Below, in pieces: positions 1 to 9,462 of a stretch of 31,617 bases of DNA. The DNA is taken from assembly GCA_028818385.1 (NCBI GenBank), contig JAPPNY010000113.1, forward strand, positions 1 through 31,617, in the 5' to 3' direction. The translations under genes were made by a program, and so were the position numbers. Origin of the DNA: Spirochaetaceae bacterium. Lineage in GTDB: Bacteria > Spirochaetota > Spirochaetia > SZUA-6 > Bin103. A model generated the notes under the pieces. That model ran no database searches, was not told where the DNA came from, and was given only the letters and a program-made list of their open reading frames with translations. Each line of letters opens with the position of its first letter. The first letter of the stretch is position 1.

Positions 1-162
1 CTATCGACTCATTCACAGGATCACCAGTCCTCTGTCAGCGTGGGATCGCCCTGGGGGCGCTTTTGGTGATGGCGGCTGACGGGCTACGGCTGCCGGTGGC
101 GGGGCAGGCGCGGGGGTGGGATTGCTGACGGCAACCGTGCGCGCCCGCCACCCGGCTGAACC

Positions 163-1146
163 GTGTCCCCCGCCCGTGCCATAGTTGACGCCGTGAAGCA
201 GAACACGGCCGCGCAACGCCTCGTCTATTTGAACGGGCAGTTCGTTCCCGAGCAGGACGCCCGCATCTCGATCTTCGACAGCGCCCTCATGTACGGCGAC
301 ATGGTGTTCGAGATGACCAGGTCCTTCCGGCAGGAGCCGTTCCTGCTCGACCGCCACCTGGACCGGCTGTACGACTCGATCCGCTACGCGCAGCTCGACT
401 GCGGCTTGAGCCAAGCGCAGATGATGACGGCCACCGAGCAGACGATCGAGCGCAACCGTGACGCGCTCGGCGACTACGACTTCCAGATCATGCACAACGT
501 CACGCGCGGCGGCATGGACCTGTACGCGGAGCTGATCCGCGAGGGGACCGCGCCGGTGGTGACCATCAACGTGATCCCGCTCATCCGCCACATCGGCCGC
601 AGCGCCGACGCCTACGAGCGGGGCGCGCACTTCGTGACCACCCCGCAGCGGTCGGTGCCGGCGCGCTACATCGACCCCAAGGCCAAGAACCGCAGCCGCA
701 TCTACTACAAGCTCGCGGAGCTTGCGGCCGCGCGCATCGAGCCGGGCGCGATGGCGCTCCTCACCGACGAGCGCGGCTTCATCACCGAGGGCACCGGCAA
801 CAACTTTTTCATGGTGCGCGACGGCGAGATCCTGACCCCGAAGCCGCACGACATCCTGCGCGGCGTCTCGCGCGGCTACTGCATGGAGCTGGCGCGGGCG
901 GCCGGCCTCACCGTCCACGAGGCCGACATCGAGCCCTACGACGTCCGCCAGGCGAACGAGGCGTGGTACACCTCCACCTCGATCGCGATGGTGCCGGTGA
1001 CGCGGTTCGACGGCGGGCCGGTCGGTTCGGGAACGCCGGGGCCGATCTACCGGCGCCTGCTGGATGCGTGGTCGGCGAACGTGGGCGTGGACATCCCCGC
1101 CCAAGCCAGACAGTACGCCGGTCTGGTCGACGACTGGAAGCCCTGA
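163..1146 (+). CDS. Aminotransferase class IV (BCAT/D-amino acid transaminase-like)
   Basis: A 327-residue PLP-dependent fold-type IV aminotransferase, related to branched-chain and D-amino acid transaminases. Visible family features are the N-terminal YLNGQFVPEQDARISIFD stretch (22-39), a probable PLP lysine in DPKAKNRSR (K173 most likely, K175 possible), and the ITEGTGNNFF segment (207-216) with conserved E209 near the cofactor. The length is normal for the family. The GTG at 163 is the farthest upstream start and has no clear Shine-Dalgarno; GTG at 193 is an alternative. The stop overlaps the next gene's start (TGATG at 1144-1148), so the two are probably co-translated. The amino donor cannot be predicted; pairing with a PhyH oxygenase suggests amino acid or amine modification, which is inference. 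Confidence 0.88.
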   Translation: MSPARAIVDAVKQNTAAQRLVYLNGQFVPEQDARISIFDSALMYGDMVFEMTRSFRQEPFLLDRHLDRLYDSIRYAQLDCGLSQAQMMTATEQTIERNRDALGDYDFQIMHNVTRGGMDLYAELIREGTAPVVTINVIPLIRHIGRSADAYERGAHFVTTPQRSVPARYIDPKAKNRSRIYYKLAELAAARIEPGAMALLTDERGFITEGTGNNFFMVRDGEILTPKPHDILRGVSRGYCMELARAAGLTVHEADIEPYDVRQANEAWYTSTSIAMVPVTRFDGGPVGSGTPGPIYRRLLDAWSANVGVDIPAQARQYAGLVDDWKP

Positions 1147-1970
1147 TGCGGTTCGTTCGGCTCACCGCCGAGCAGCGGCGGTTCTTCGACGACCACGGCT
1201 ACCTGGTCGTCCGCGACGCGATCGCGCCGGAACCGCTCGCCCGCTTCGCCGCCGCCGCCGACCGCCTGGTCGACCGGTGCTACCGGGAAGCCGGCGCCCG
1301 CCGCGCCAGCCTCACCAACGTGGTCGCCGCGGAGGCAGATCTCCTGCCGCTCCTCACCTGGCACACCACGGTCCCGCTCGTGGTGCAACTCCTGAGCCAC
1401 AACATCCACCTGACCAAGTCGCACCTGATCTACAACCATCCCGATCCGCCCACCGCCGGGCAGCCGACCTACTGGCACCGCGACATCGCCAACAGCTCCG
1501 ACGACCTGGGCCTGCACGGCAACACCCGCATGCAGGTCAGGGTCGCCTACCACTTCAGCGACTGCCCCGGACCGGGGTACGGCAACACCTGGCTGGCGCC
1601 CGGAAGCCACGCGCTGGACCGCCCGATGGACCTGGCGCCGGGCGGCACCGATCCCGCGGACGCATTCGAGCCGGAGCTGAATGCAGGCGACGCGTTCCTG
1701 TTCGAGAACCGCACCTTCCACCGGCAGGGTCTCAACCTGACCGACCGCACCCGCAAGTGCCTGATGATCGGCTACTCCTACGCGTGGCTGTCTCCCAACG
1801 ACTACGTCGTGCAGGATCCGGCGGTGCTGGAGCGCGCGCACGATCCGATCGAGCGCCAGCTCCTGGGCGGCCTGCGCAAGCCCAACACCCAGATCGACGA
1901 CGGTCCGCTGCGCGCGTGGGCGGAGCGGCACGGCGTGCGGCGTGCCTCCGAAGTCGCCGCGGACGCCTGA
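1146..1970 (+). CDS. Phytanoyl-CoA dioxygenase (PhyH) family oxygenase, copy 1
   Basis: A 274-residue non-heme Fe(II)/2-oxoglutarate-dependent oxygenase of the PhyH family. The iron facial triad is visible as H111-x-D113 (YWHRD) and distal H192 (FHRQGLNLTD). R201 or R203 is the likely 2-oxoglutarate carboxylate ligand. The N-terminus (EQRRFFDDHGYLVVRDAI) is the typical family opening. The ATG at 1146 shares its A with the TGA of the aminotransferase, which supports this start over a longer in-frame extension into that gene. Family members hydroxylate very diverse substrates (fatty acyl groups, ectoine, amino acids, secondary metabolites), so the substrate is unknown. Two other PhyH genes lie within 3.5 kb on the opposite strand. 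Confidence 0.88.
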   Translation: MRFVRLTAEQRRFFDDHGYLVVRDAIAPEPLARFAAAADRLVDRCYREAGARRASLTNVVAAEADLLPLLTWHTTVPLVVQLLSHNIHLTKSHLIYNHPDPPTAGQPTYWHRDIANSSDDLGLHGNTRMQVRVAYHFSDCPGPGYGNTWLAPGSHALDRPMDLAPGGTDPADAFEPELNAGDAFLFENRTFHRQGLNLTDRTRKCLMIGYSYAWLSPNDYVVQDPAVLERAHDPIERQLLGGLRKPNTQIDDGPLRAWAERHGVRRASEVAADA

Positions 1971-2007
1971 GAGGCGGTGCCTGCCCGGACCTGCCTGAGC
2001 CCCGAGC

Positions 2008-2823
2008 TCAGCCGGCGACGCCGGCGAAGCCCCAGCGCCGCAGCGCGCGAAGCCAGCGCCCGCGCCGCGGGTCGTCCGCGGGGTTGTCCACCCAGTGCGG
2101 CGGGCGCGCGAGCAGGGGAAACGCCTCCAGCAGTTGGGCGTCCTGCCGCGCCAGCACCGCCATCGCATCCTCTTCCGCCGCCGTCGCCGGTACGGCGAAG
2201 TAGCCCAGGCTGCACATCCTGCGGTCGGGTCTGCCCCCCCAGCTCGCGTGCCAGACGCGGCTGTCGAACGCGATCACGTCGCCGGGCTCCGAGCGCGCCA
2301 CGTACGCCGGCACCTCGTCGACCTCCAGCCCCTCGGCGTCCAGGACGCGCGTGTTGTCCTCTTTGATGCCGATCTGCCGCATGCCGGAGTGGAGCGGCTC
2401 CCTGTGCGATCCGGGGATGAAGCGCAGCGCGCCGCTTGCCTCGTCCAGCGGCTGCAGGTAGAAGGCGAACTTGACCCCACGCCTGAGGAGGATCGACGTG
2501 TCCGGATGCCACTCGGTGCGGTCGCCGTCGAACGAGTTGGAGTTGGCGTAGTAGCCGATCACCTCCCCACCATGGAAGCGCTCGGCGGCGTCGACGAAAC
2601 GGGCGTCCTCCAGCAGCGAGCCCAGAAACGGCGTGTCCGGTCCCAGGTTGGACCAGTTGAGCTGCTTGCGGATGCCGCGCCGCTCGGTGGCCGCGGCCGC
2701 GCGCGCCAGGCCGGTGTCGAACTCGGCGCGCGCCGCAGAGAGCTCATCGGAGCCGAGCACGCCGCGCAGCACGACGAAGCCGAAGGTCTCGAATTGCGCC
2801 ACATGGCGTTCCGTCAGCATCAT
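2008..2823 (-). CDS. Phytanoyl-CoA dioxygenase (PhyH) family oxygenase, copy 2
   Basis: A 271-residue Fe(II)/2-oxoglutarate oxygenase. The triad is H106-x-D108 (EWHPDTS) and distal H192 (VWHASWGG), with R198 or R201 as candidate 2-oxoglutarate ligands. FIPGSH (135-140) is a standard PhyH segment. The start is a double ATG (2821-2823 and 2818-2820), preceded by GAGGA five to six bases upstream on the minus strand. It is converging with PhyH copy 1, only 37 bp away, and lies downstream of the helicase in the same direction across a 177-bp gap. It is only distantly similar to copies 1 and 3, so this is not a recent tandem duplication. Substrate unknown. Confidence 0.87.
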   Translation of the reverse strand: MMLTERHVAQFETFGFVVLRGVLGSDELSAARAEFDTGLARAAAATERRGIRKQLNWSNLGPDTPFLGSLLEDARFVDAAERFHGGEVIGYYANSNSFDGDRTEWHPDTSILLRRGVKFAFYLQPLDEASGALRFIPGSHREPLHSGMRQIGIKEDNTRVLDAEGLEVDEVPAYVARSEPGDVIAFDSRVWHASWGGRPDRRMCSLGYFAVPATAAEEDAMAVLARQDAQLLEAFPLLARPPHWVDNPADDPRRGRWLRALRRWGFAGVAG

Positions 2824-3000
2824 GGATTCCTCGCAGGACAGTGGTCGCGACGATTATGCCGTTTCGGCGCTGTCGGCTCGACCCCCGGCATGCCGCTGCT
2901 CGCCGTGCCCGCGATGGGCGCTTCGCAAGCGCTTCCGAGGGCTCCAGCGTGCTCTTTTCGCCCTTACCAAGTAAAACTGGTGTCCGATGCCCTGCCGCGC

Positions 3001-4302
3001 TCAGCTTCCCTGAAACGCTGGGGTGCCCTTCCCCCCGCGACGGCCACGGCCACGGCGAGGCGGCCCACCGCGGTGCGCGCGACCGCCGCTCCGCTCGATG
3101 CGGACCGGTATGGTCGAGCGTTCGTGCCGGCCGTTTCCCGCCCGCTCGTCGACCGCGGTCGCCGCGAGGAACGGCTGGCCATCAACCTTCTTCAGGACGA
3201 CGCCGGTAAGCCTCTCGATGCCGCGGAGCTGCGACGCCTCGCTGGGATCGCAAAACGACAGCGCGGTCCCGGAAGCGCCGGCACGCGCGGTTCGGCCGAT
3301 GCGGTGCACGTAGCTCTCCGGCTCGTGGGGAAGCTCGAAATTGATGACGTGACTGATCCCGTCCACGTCGAGGCCGCGTGCGGCGATGTCGGTCGCCACC
3401 AGCACCCGCGAACGGCCCGCTCGAAACCGCTCCAGCGCGCGCTGGCGGGCGGTCTGCGACTTGTTGCCGTGGATGGCGTCCGCCTCGACCCCCAGCTTGG
3501 AGACGTGCTCGGCGACCCGGTTGGCGCGATGCTTGGTCCGTGCGAACACCAGCACGCGGGACAGCCGGCTGTCCTCCAGCAGCTCGCGGAGCAACTTGGG
3601 CTTGTCCGCGCTCTTCACGGAGTAGACGAACTGCCGCACGGTGTCCACCGTGGTCGCGGCCGGGGTCACCTCCACGCGCTTCGGCCGGTGCAGGATCTCC
3701 GCCGCCAGGCGGGCGACCTCGGGCGGCATGGTCGCCGAGAACAACAGCGAGCGGCGGCGGCGCGGCAACTCCCGGATGATCCGCTTGACGTCGTGGATGA
3801 ACCCCATGTCCAGCATGCGGTCCGCCTCGTCGAGCACGAAGAAGGCGATGCGGTCGAGGCGGACGTGGCCCTGCTCGGACAGGTCCAGCAGGCGGCCGGG
3901 TGTCGCGACCACGATGTCGATGCGCTTCGCAAGGGCCGCCACCTGGGGACCCTGCCCCACGCCGCCCAGGATGACCGTCTGGCGCAGGCGGAGGCCGGCG
4001 CCGTAGTCGCGGAAGTCGTCGTGGATCTGGATGGCGAGCTCGCGGGTCGGCGCCAGCACCAGGGCGCGCGGCGTGCGCGGCTCGGCCCGCTCGCGGGCTT
4101 CGGCAAGCTGCTGAAGCACCGGCAGGGCAAACGCGGCGGTCTTGCCCGTTCCGGTCTGGGCGATGCCCAGCAGGTCATCCCCGGCCAGGAGCCGCGGGAT
4201 CGCCTGTTGCTGGATGGGAGTGGGCGCCGCGTAGCCTCGGGCTCGCAGCGCGCGGACGATGGTCTCGGTCAGGCCGAGAGACGAAAAGTTGTTCGATGAC
4301 AA
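3001..4302 (-). CDS. rhlE: DEAD-box ATP-dependent RNA helicase, RhlE-like
   Basis: An RNA-unwinding ATPase probably acting in RNA decay, ribosome assembly or cold adaptation. With a TTG start at 4302 it is 433 residues. Helicase motifs in order: Q motif PTPIQQQAIP, Walker A AQTGTGKT (K54), motif Ib PGR, Walker B DEAD (158-161), SAT (189-191), and motif VI HRIGRTAR (333-340). The tail (about 395-433) is Arg/Gly-rich and basic, typical of RhlE RNA-binding tails. TTG 4302 is preferred because AGGGA lies 7 nt upstream and the protein then begins just before the conserved FSSLGL segment. A TTG at 4392 would add 30 residues but has no Shine-Dalgarno. RhlE is the closest subfamily; other DEAD-box paralogues remain possible. 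Confidence 0.92.
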   Translation of the reverse strand: MSSNNFSSLGLTETIVRALRARGYAAPTPIQQQAIPRLLAGDDLLGIAQTGTGKTAAFALPVLQQLAEARERAEPRTPRALVLAPTRELAIQIHDDFRDYGAGLRLRQTVILGGVGQGPQVAALAKRIDIVVATPGRLLDLSEQGHVRLDRIAFFVLDEADRMLDMGFIHDVKRIIRELPRRRRSLLFSATMPPEVARLAAEILHRPKRVEVTPAATTVDTVRQFVYSVKSADKPKLLRELLEDSRLSRVLVFARTKHRANRVAEHVSKLGVEADAIHGNKSQTARQRALERFRAGRSRVLVATDIAARGLDVDGISHVINFELPHEPESYVHRIGRTARAGASGTALSFCDPSEASQLRGIERLTGVVLKKVDGQPFLAATAVDERAGNGRHERSTIPVRIERSGGRAHRGGPPRRGRGRRGGKGTPAFQGS

Positions 4303-4410
4303 GAGAAGGTCCCTGTGGAAGAAGATGGCGGCCGATCGGTCACGGCCTTGCAGATCGTCGAGGCAGCGACGCCCGGGACGGGAAGTCGCCAATCAGGAGG
4401 TAACTACCAC

Positions 4411-4428
4411 CTCAGGGTCGCACCTGAG
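4411..4428. other. Stem-loop between PhyH copy 3 and the helicase
   Basis: A perfect 6-bp inverted repeat (CTCAGG/CCTGAG) with a 6-nt loop lies downstream of the PhyH stop on the minus strand and upstream of the helicase. A second, imperfect stem around GGTA-AC-TACC (about 4396-4413) adjoins it. There is no T tract, so it may be a weak terminator or an mRNA-stabilising structure in the helicase leader. Confidence 0.35.
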
Positions 4429-4472
4429 CGTGTCCTCCGTCAACTCGACGCCGTGTCCTCCGTCAACTCGAC
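4429..4472. repeat. Tandem direct repeat (21 bp x 2, period 23) at the PhyH 3' end
   Basis: Bases 4429-4449 and 4452-4472 are identical over 21 bp, beginning CGTGTCCTCC and ending CAACTCGAC. The right-hand copy contains the last codons and TGA of the minus-strand PhyH gene (4463-4465). The left-hand copy repeats that gene end just after the stop. This looks like a recent slippage or micro-duplication. Confidence 0.85.
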
Positions 4473-5383
4473 CGCGCGTAGCCGTCGGAGTTGCCCTTGC
4501 GCCAGTCCGGCACGTAGCCGCCGGCGGAGCCGAAGCCGTACGACGGGCGGATCTGGTTCTCGGTCCGCCAGGGCCAGCCCTGCCCGCCGATCACGCGGAA
4601 CTCGTCACCCTTCCCGGCAAGCCACGCCATCATGTGCGCGACGTAGCGCGCCACGAAGTGCCCGCCGTAGTCGGCGGTGCGCGGGTCGAAGGCGGCGTCG
4701 TCCAGCCAGTCACGCCGCGGCGGCGAGGTGCGCCAGTAGTTGTACTTGAGCATGCGGCGGCTGCCGGCGGCCACGGACGGCGCCCTGCGGTGCAGGATGC
4801 TCTGGTGGTGGATGCCGATGGTGCCGGCCGGGCCGTCGCTCAGCACGCCGCCGTCCGGTTCCCCGGAACGGTCGAACCGCGCCAGGTGGCTGCCGGCCAG
4901 GATCTCGGTCGGACCCAGCTCGGGCGGCGTGTCCTGCGGAAAGTAGAACACCTCCACGAAGTGCAACTCCGGCCCGAACACGCAGTCGGCGTCCTGGTGC
5001 CAGTTGCCGGCCTCCTCCGGGCACTCCACCCGGTGCAGGCTGGCAAGGATCGGCAGGCCGACCGTGGGCCCGAGCAGCGACCGCATGATTCCGGCGACCC
5101 GCGGGTTGAGGAGCACGTGCTCGATGAACCACTCCTCCAGGAAGATCGTCGTCGGCTCGTGGCTTGCCCGGATGCGATCCATCTCCGCCTGCGTCATCCC
5201 GTCCGGGACGAAGCCGGGCTCCGCCGGGATCGTGCCGTCGAGCCAGTCGCAGGCGCGCCGGTTGATTTCGTCGGGCACCACCCCGCGCAGCAGCACGCAG
5301 CCGTCGCGGCAAAACGCCAGGACCTCCGAGTCGGTCATGGTGGGCTGACAGTCGAAGGTCCAGGAGTCGCGATCGAAGCGCAC
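4463..5383 (-). CDS. Phytanoyl-CoA dioxygenase (PhyH) family oxygenase, copy 3
   Basis: A 306-residue Fe(II)/2-oxoglutarate oxygenase. The iron motif is H129-Q-D131 (NWHQDADCVFGP). The distal histidine is probably H198 (SILHRRAP), with R209 or R210 as the 2-oxoglutarate ligand. EILAGSH (160-166) matches the family PGSH-type turn. The GTG at 5383 is chosen because AAAGGGG lies 5 nt upstream and it starts 28 bp after the desaturase stop; a longer reading would overlap the desaturase. Same direction and near contact imply an operon with the desaturase, so a lipid or acyl substrate is possible but unproven. The last codons are duplicated just past the stop. Confidence 0.86.
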   Translation of the reverse strand: MRFDRDSWTFDCQPTMTDSEVLAFCRDGCVLLRGVVPDEINRRACDWLDGTIPAEPGFVPDGMTQAEMDRIRASHEPTTIFLEEWFIEHVLLNPRVAGIMRSLLGPTVGLPILASLHRVECPEEAGNWHQDADCVFGPELHFVEVFYFPQDTPPELGPTEILAGSHLARFDRSGEPDGGVLSDGPAGTIGIHHQSILHRRAPSVAAGSRRMLKYNYWRTSPPRRDWLDDAAFDPRTADYGGHFVARYVAHMMAWLAGKGDEFRVIGGQGWPWRTENQIRPSYGFGSAGGYVPDWRKGNSDGYARSS

Positions 5384-5411
5384 GGTTGCCCCTTTCCCGG
5401 ACGCCGCCCGC

Positions 5412-6593
5412 TCAGGCGCCGGCCCGCGCCAGGATGCCCGGCGCGAGGTCGCCGATGGAGGCGCCGAGCCCGTCGTCGTCCCGTGCCCGTGCATTCCCGA
5501 CGATCCCGGGTGTGGGCACGGGCGTGTCGTACTGGTAGTCCGGCTCGGTCTGCTGGCGCTTCCAGGTCGCGCGCATCTCCCGCCAGGCGCCCACCAGCGT
5601 GCGCGGTTCGGGCAGGTCCCCGGCGATGGTGCGGCTCAGCTCGCGCAGGTTGTAGCACGGCACGCCGGCGTACATGTGGTGCTCCATGTGCCAGTTCATG
5701 CGCCAGTAGACGAACGTGGACAGCGGGTCGAGCGTGATGGTGCGCACGCACTTGCGGAAATCGGGCACGTTGTCGCGCAGGCCGCAGTGCATGGGAGCGC
5801 CGACGAAGTACTTCCAGATGTTTCCGAAGAAGATCGGGAAGCTCACCAGCAGCGGCAGCAGCCACAGCCCCGACGCGATGCCGGCGACGGTCACCGCCGC
5901 GTGGAACAGCAGCGTGATCCGCGCCCAGCGCACGGACTTTGCGCGCTCTTCCGGATGCGCGTCGTACAGCGCCCTCACCCACTCCTCGGAGTTCGGGCCC
6001 GTCGTTTCCGGCGAGCTCTCGACGCCGCGGCGGGGGAAGATCCCCAGCGCCGTGCCGACGGTGGTGCGGAGCAGCGGAATCAGCCCCTTGGACTCGAAGC
6101 CGCCGGTGATACTGATCGTGCAGAGCTGCAGCAGGTACAGGAAGCGCAGCGAAGGCGTCTTCGGCAGCTCGACCTCGCGGTCGCCGTCCGGATGCAGGGT
6201 GTAGCGGTGGTGGTAGGTGTGGCTGAGCGCGTAGTCGTGGAAGTTGAACCACGCCAGCACGCCGTACACGCGCAGGAACAGGCGGTTGAGCCGCTTGGTC
6301 CGGAACACGGTGCCGTGATCGAGCTCGTGGCATCCGGAGCTGAAGAAGCTGGTGACCCCTCCGTGCAGCAGGAACGCCAACGCGCACGCGACCCACAGCC
6401 GCTGCGAGAACAGGTACCAGGTCAGAAGGCCGGTCCCGGCGGCCAGGGCCAGGTGGCCGACCGCCTGGAAGGCTCCGCGCAGGTCGCTGCGCTGCATCAG
6501 GCCGCGCAGCACGGCCGGCTCGATCGGGCTCCGGTACCACCGGACCCGCAGGCTGCGGCGAACGTCGGCGAGCGGCGGATGTACGCTGGACAT
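5412..6593 (-). CDS. Membrane fatty acid desaturase / hydroxylase-like protein
   Basis: A 393-residue membrane di-iron enzyme. The three histidine boxes of the fatty acid desaturase superfamily are present: HELDH (89-93), HTYHH (125-129) and HMEHH (302-306). Hydrophobic segments lie at about 45-80 and 225-265. The order and spacing fit acyl-lipid desaturases or hydroxylases that insert a double bond or hydroxyl into a fatty acyl chain using O2 and an electron donor. The ATG at 6593 is chosen because GAGGAGGA lies 7 nt upstream; an in-frame GTG at 6617 lies upstream of that ribosome site. It heads a minus-strand unit with a PhyH oxygenase 28 bp downstream. Regiospecificity cannot be predicted. 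Confidence 0.87.
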   Translation of the reverse strand: MSSVHPPLADVRRSLRVRWYRSPIEPAVLRGLMQRSDLRGAFQAVGHLALAAGTGLLTWYLFSQRLWVACALAFLLHGGVTSFFSSGCHELDHGTVFRTKRLNRLFLRVYGVLAWFNFHDYALSHTYHHRYTLHPDGDREVELPKTPSLRFLYLLQLCTISITGGFESKGLIPLLRTTVGTALGIFPRRGVESSPETTGPNSEEWVRALYDAHPEERAKSVRWARITLLFHAAVTVAGIASGLWLLPLLVSFPIFFGNIWKYFVGAPMHCGLRDNVPDFRKCVRTITLDPLSTFVYWRMNWHMEHHMYAGVPCYNLRELSRTIAGDLPEPRTLVGAWREMRATWKRQQTEPDYQYDTPVPTPGIVGNARARDDDGLGASIGDLAPGILARAGA

Positions 6594-6619
6594 CGACAGA
6601 TCCTCCTCGGCTCCCACCG

Positions 6620-6648
6620 AGCGTTTGCCGTCTCCACTCCCGTGTCAA
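6620..6648 (-). promoter_or_regulatory. Possible promoter of the desaturase operon
   Basis: On the minus strand a consensus -35 TTGACA (6643-6648) is followed after 17 nt by a poor -10 (AACGCT, 6620-6625). Transcription would begin near 6613, just ahead of the GAGGAGGA ribosome site and ATG 6593. The weak -10 keeps this tentative. Confidence 0.35.
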
Positions 6649-6670
6649 GACATGCCGGCACGTCCGTGCT

Positions 6671-7588
<918 letters not shown>

Positions 7589-7593
7589 CCGCC

Positions 7594-8682
7594 ATGACCT
7601 CCGTCGTTCCCCTCTACGTCGCCGCCCAGAAGAGCTTCATGCGCGACCGCATGGCGCTGTTCTGGACCCTCGCCTTCCCCGTCCTGTTCATCCTGCTGTT
7701 CGGGGTGATCTTCTCCGGCTCCGGACAGGATCCGGTCACCGTCGGCGTGGTGCGGCCCCAGGGCGCCGGCGGCGTGCCGGACCCCGTGCTGGCGGCGCTG
7801 AGCAGCATCCCCGCGCTGGAGGTTCGCTCCGGGACGCGGACCGAGCTGATGGACCAGCTCGGCGACGGCGACCTGCGCGTCGTGGTGGACGCGCCGCCAA
7901 GCCTGGCCGGAGACGTGGCCGGAGGCCGGGCGGTGGAGGTCGAGGTGGTCTTCGATCCCACCTCCGCCTCGGCGCGCCAGATCGCCGTGCCCGTGATCGA
8001 CGCCGCGCTGCGCGAGCTGGACGGCGTCATCCGCCGCCGGCCCGCGCTGATCACGACCCGCTTCACGACCGTCACGGCCGACCGCCTGCGCACGATCGAC
8101 TACCTGGTGCCGGGAATCCTGGCGATGGCACTGATGCAGCTCGGCCTGTTCGGGACCGCGGCGCCGCTGGTGCAGCTCCGGGAGCGGCAGGTGCTGCGCC
8201 GGCTGGGCGCCACGCCGCTGCCACGCCTGGCGCTGCTACTGTCGCAGCTCCTGCACCGGCTGACGATCGCGCTCGCCCAGGTGGTGATCATCGTCGCCGT
8301 GGGCCGGCTGGTGTTCGGCGTGGAGATCGGCGACCGGATCGGGCTGGTGGCCGCCTTCTGCGTGCTCGGCGCGCTCACCTTCGTCTCGCTCGGCTACCTG
8401 ATCGCCGCGCTGTCCCGGACCGAGGAGAGCGTGTTCGGCATCACGTCGGTGCTCAACTTCCCGATGATGTTCCTCTCCGGGATCTTCTTCCCGCTCGAGA
8501 CCATGCCGGACTGGATCCGGCCGGTGGTGCAGGCGATCCCCCTCACCTACCTCGGCGACGCGCTGCGGCAGACCATGGTGGGCGCGCCTCCCGTGCACGC
8601 GCTCGGTCTGGACGCGCTGGTGCTGGGCATCTGGCTGGCAGTGGCCGCGGCGCTGTCCGTGCGGCTGTTCCGCTGGGAGTAG
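7594..8682 (+). CDS. ABC-2 type transporter permease
   Basis: A 362-residue integral membrane subunit paired with the preceding ATPase. There is one N-terminal transmembrane helix (about 22-42), then a large soluble loop (about 43-170) containing the YLVPG entry to the membrane core, and five or so helices to the C-terminus. LRRLGATPLPR in the first cytoplasmic loop and the PMMFLSGIFFPLETMP segment are typical of YhhJ/DrrB-like ABC-2 permeases. ATG 7594 begins 5 bp after the ATPase stop. No substrate prediction is possible. Confidence 0.91.
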   Translation: MTSVVPLYVAAQKSFMRDRMALFWTLAFPVLFILLFGVIFSGSGQDPVTVGVVRPQGAGGVPDPVLAALSSIPALEVRSGTRTELMDQLGDGDLRVVVDAPPSLAGDVAGGRAVEVEVVFDPTSASARQIAVPVIDAALRELDGVIRRRPALITTRFTTVTADRLRTIDYLVPGILAMALMQLGLFGTAAPLVQLRERQVLRRLGATPLPRLALLLSQLLHRLTIALAQVVIIVAVGRLVFGVEIGDRIGLVAAFCVLGALTFVSLGYLIAALSRTEESVFGITSVLNFPMMFLSGIFFPLETMPDWIRPVVQAIPLTYLGDALRQTMVGAPPVHALGLDALVLGIWLAVAAALSVRLFRWE

Positions 8683-8697
8683 ACGGCGGACCAAGCC

Positions 8698-9162
8698 TCA
8701 AGAGCCCACCGCTTCCAGAACGTCCGGCGGCGCCAGATTCGGCGAAGCGAAGGGATCGATCACGCACACGCCGCCGAACACCTGGCCGTGCTGCAGGTCC
8801 TCGGTGAGGAGCACCCGGCACGCGCCGAGCTGGGCCGCCGCGACGATCAGCGCGTCCCACCACGAAAGGGAGTGGCGTTCCTGCAGGTTCCATGCACGTT
8901 CCAGAACGGAGAGGTCGACGGTGATCGGCTGCCATGCCTGCAGCGCACGCACGATCCGCTGTGCCTTCGACCGGGCGATGCCCGGCTTCAGCTTGCGCGT
9001 CAGCGTGGCATACATCTCCTGCAACACCTGGAAGCTCAACCGGCCGCACCGCCGGCGCCAAAGGTGCAGGTACCACGCGTCGGCCCGCGCCTGCTTGACC
9101 GGGTCCGACGCGTCGTACCGGTAGACCAGGACATTGGTGTCGACGAAGACTGACTCCGTCAT
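8698..9162 (-). CDS. PIN-domain toxin (VapC-like RNase), TA pair 1
   Basis: A 154-residue single PIN domain, a Mg2+-dependent endoribonuclease fold. The acidic site is visible: D8 (FVDTNVLVY), E49 (VLQEMYAT), D103 (SWWDALIVAAA), with E121/D122 (LLTEDLQHG). It lies 42 bp downstream of an 83-residue ribbon-helix-helix antitoxin in the same direction, the usual antitoxin-toxin order. It converges with the ABC permease with 15 bp between. RNA target unknown. All key residues are intact, so it is probably functional. Confidence 0.88.
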   Translation of the reverse strand: MTESVFVDTNVLVYRYDASDPVKQARADAWYLHLWRRRCGRLSFQVLQEMYATLTRKLKPGIARSKAQRIVRALQAWQPITVDLSVLERAWNLQERHSLSWWDALIVAAAQLGACRVLLTEDLQHGQVFGGVCVIDPFASPNLAPPDVLEAVGS

Positions 9163-9204
9163 GGTGTCTCCGCTTCCCGTTCCTGGGTCTTGGCAGCTAC
9201 CGGG

Positions 9205-9456
9205 TCACGGATGTGGATAAGGCCCGGGACGATCGTAGAGCACGTCGCGCGACGGATAGGGCGCTCCGCTCTCGTTCAGGATCTCGGGCTTCACCGCCAA
9301 CGCCTGCTCCATCGCGATCTGGTACTCGTCCTCTCGGCGCCTGATCCCCTCGATCAGGTCGGCCAGCCACCCCGAAACGCTGCGATCGTCTTCGGCCGCC
9401 CGGACCCGCAGCCACCTCGCAGCATCCTCGGGAAGGGCCACGGTCACGTTCTTCAT
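9205..9456 (-). CDS. Ribbon-helix-helix antitoxin, TA pair 1
   Basis: An 83-residue protein whose first ~37 residues fit a ribbon-helix-helix DNA-binding fold: a beta strand KNVTVALPED, then helices AARWLRVRAAEDD and SVSGWLADLIEG. The rest (40-83) would be the toxin-neutralising tail. It probably binds and represses its own promoter, where a perfect inverted repeat sits between -35 and -10. There is no Shine-Dalgarno in front of ATG 9456; the predicted transcription start coincides with the ATG. Confidence 0.8.
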   Translation of the reverse strand: MKNVTVALPEDAARWLRVRAAEDDRSVSGWLADLIEGIRRREDEYQIAMEQALAVKPEILNESGAPYPSRDVLYDRPGPYPHP

Positions 9457-9462
9457 GAAACT

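Noticed and set aside
2918..2932. Short perfect hairpin GCGCTT/AAGCGC upstream of PhyH copy 2
   Set aside because: It has a six-base stem with no T tract, in a position that serves neither gene end clearly; such stems are frequent in GC-rich DNA.
2966..2981. ACCA-N8-TGGT in an AT-rich patch, resembling a GntR-type operator
   Set aside because: Only four bases pair in each arm and no promoter boxes with good spacing could be placed around it.
2095..4299. A 734-codon open frame on the + strand
   Set aside because: It runs antisense through a PhyH gene and the DEAD-box helicase, both with clear motifs. Its translation is low-complexity and Arg/Ala/Val-rich, typical of high-GC shadow frames.
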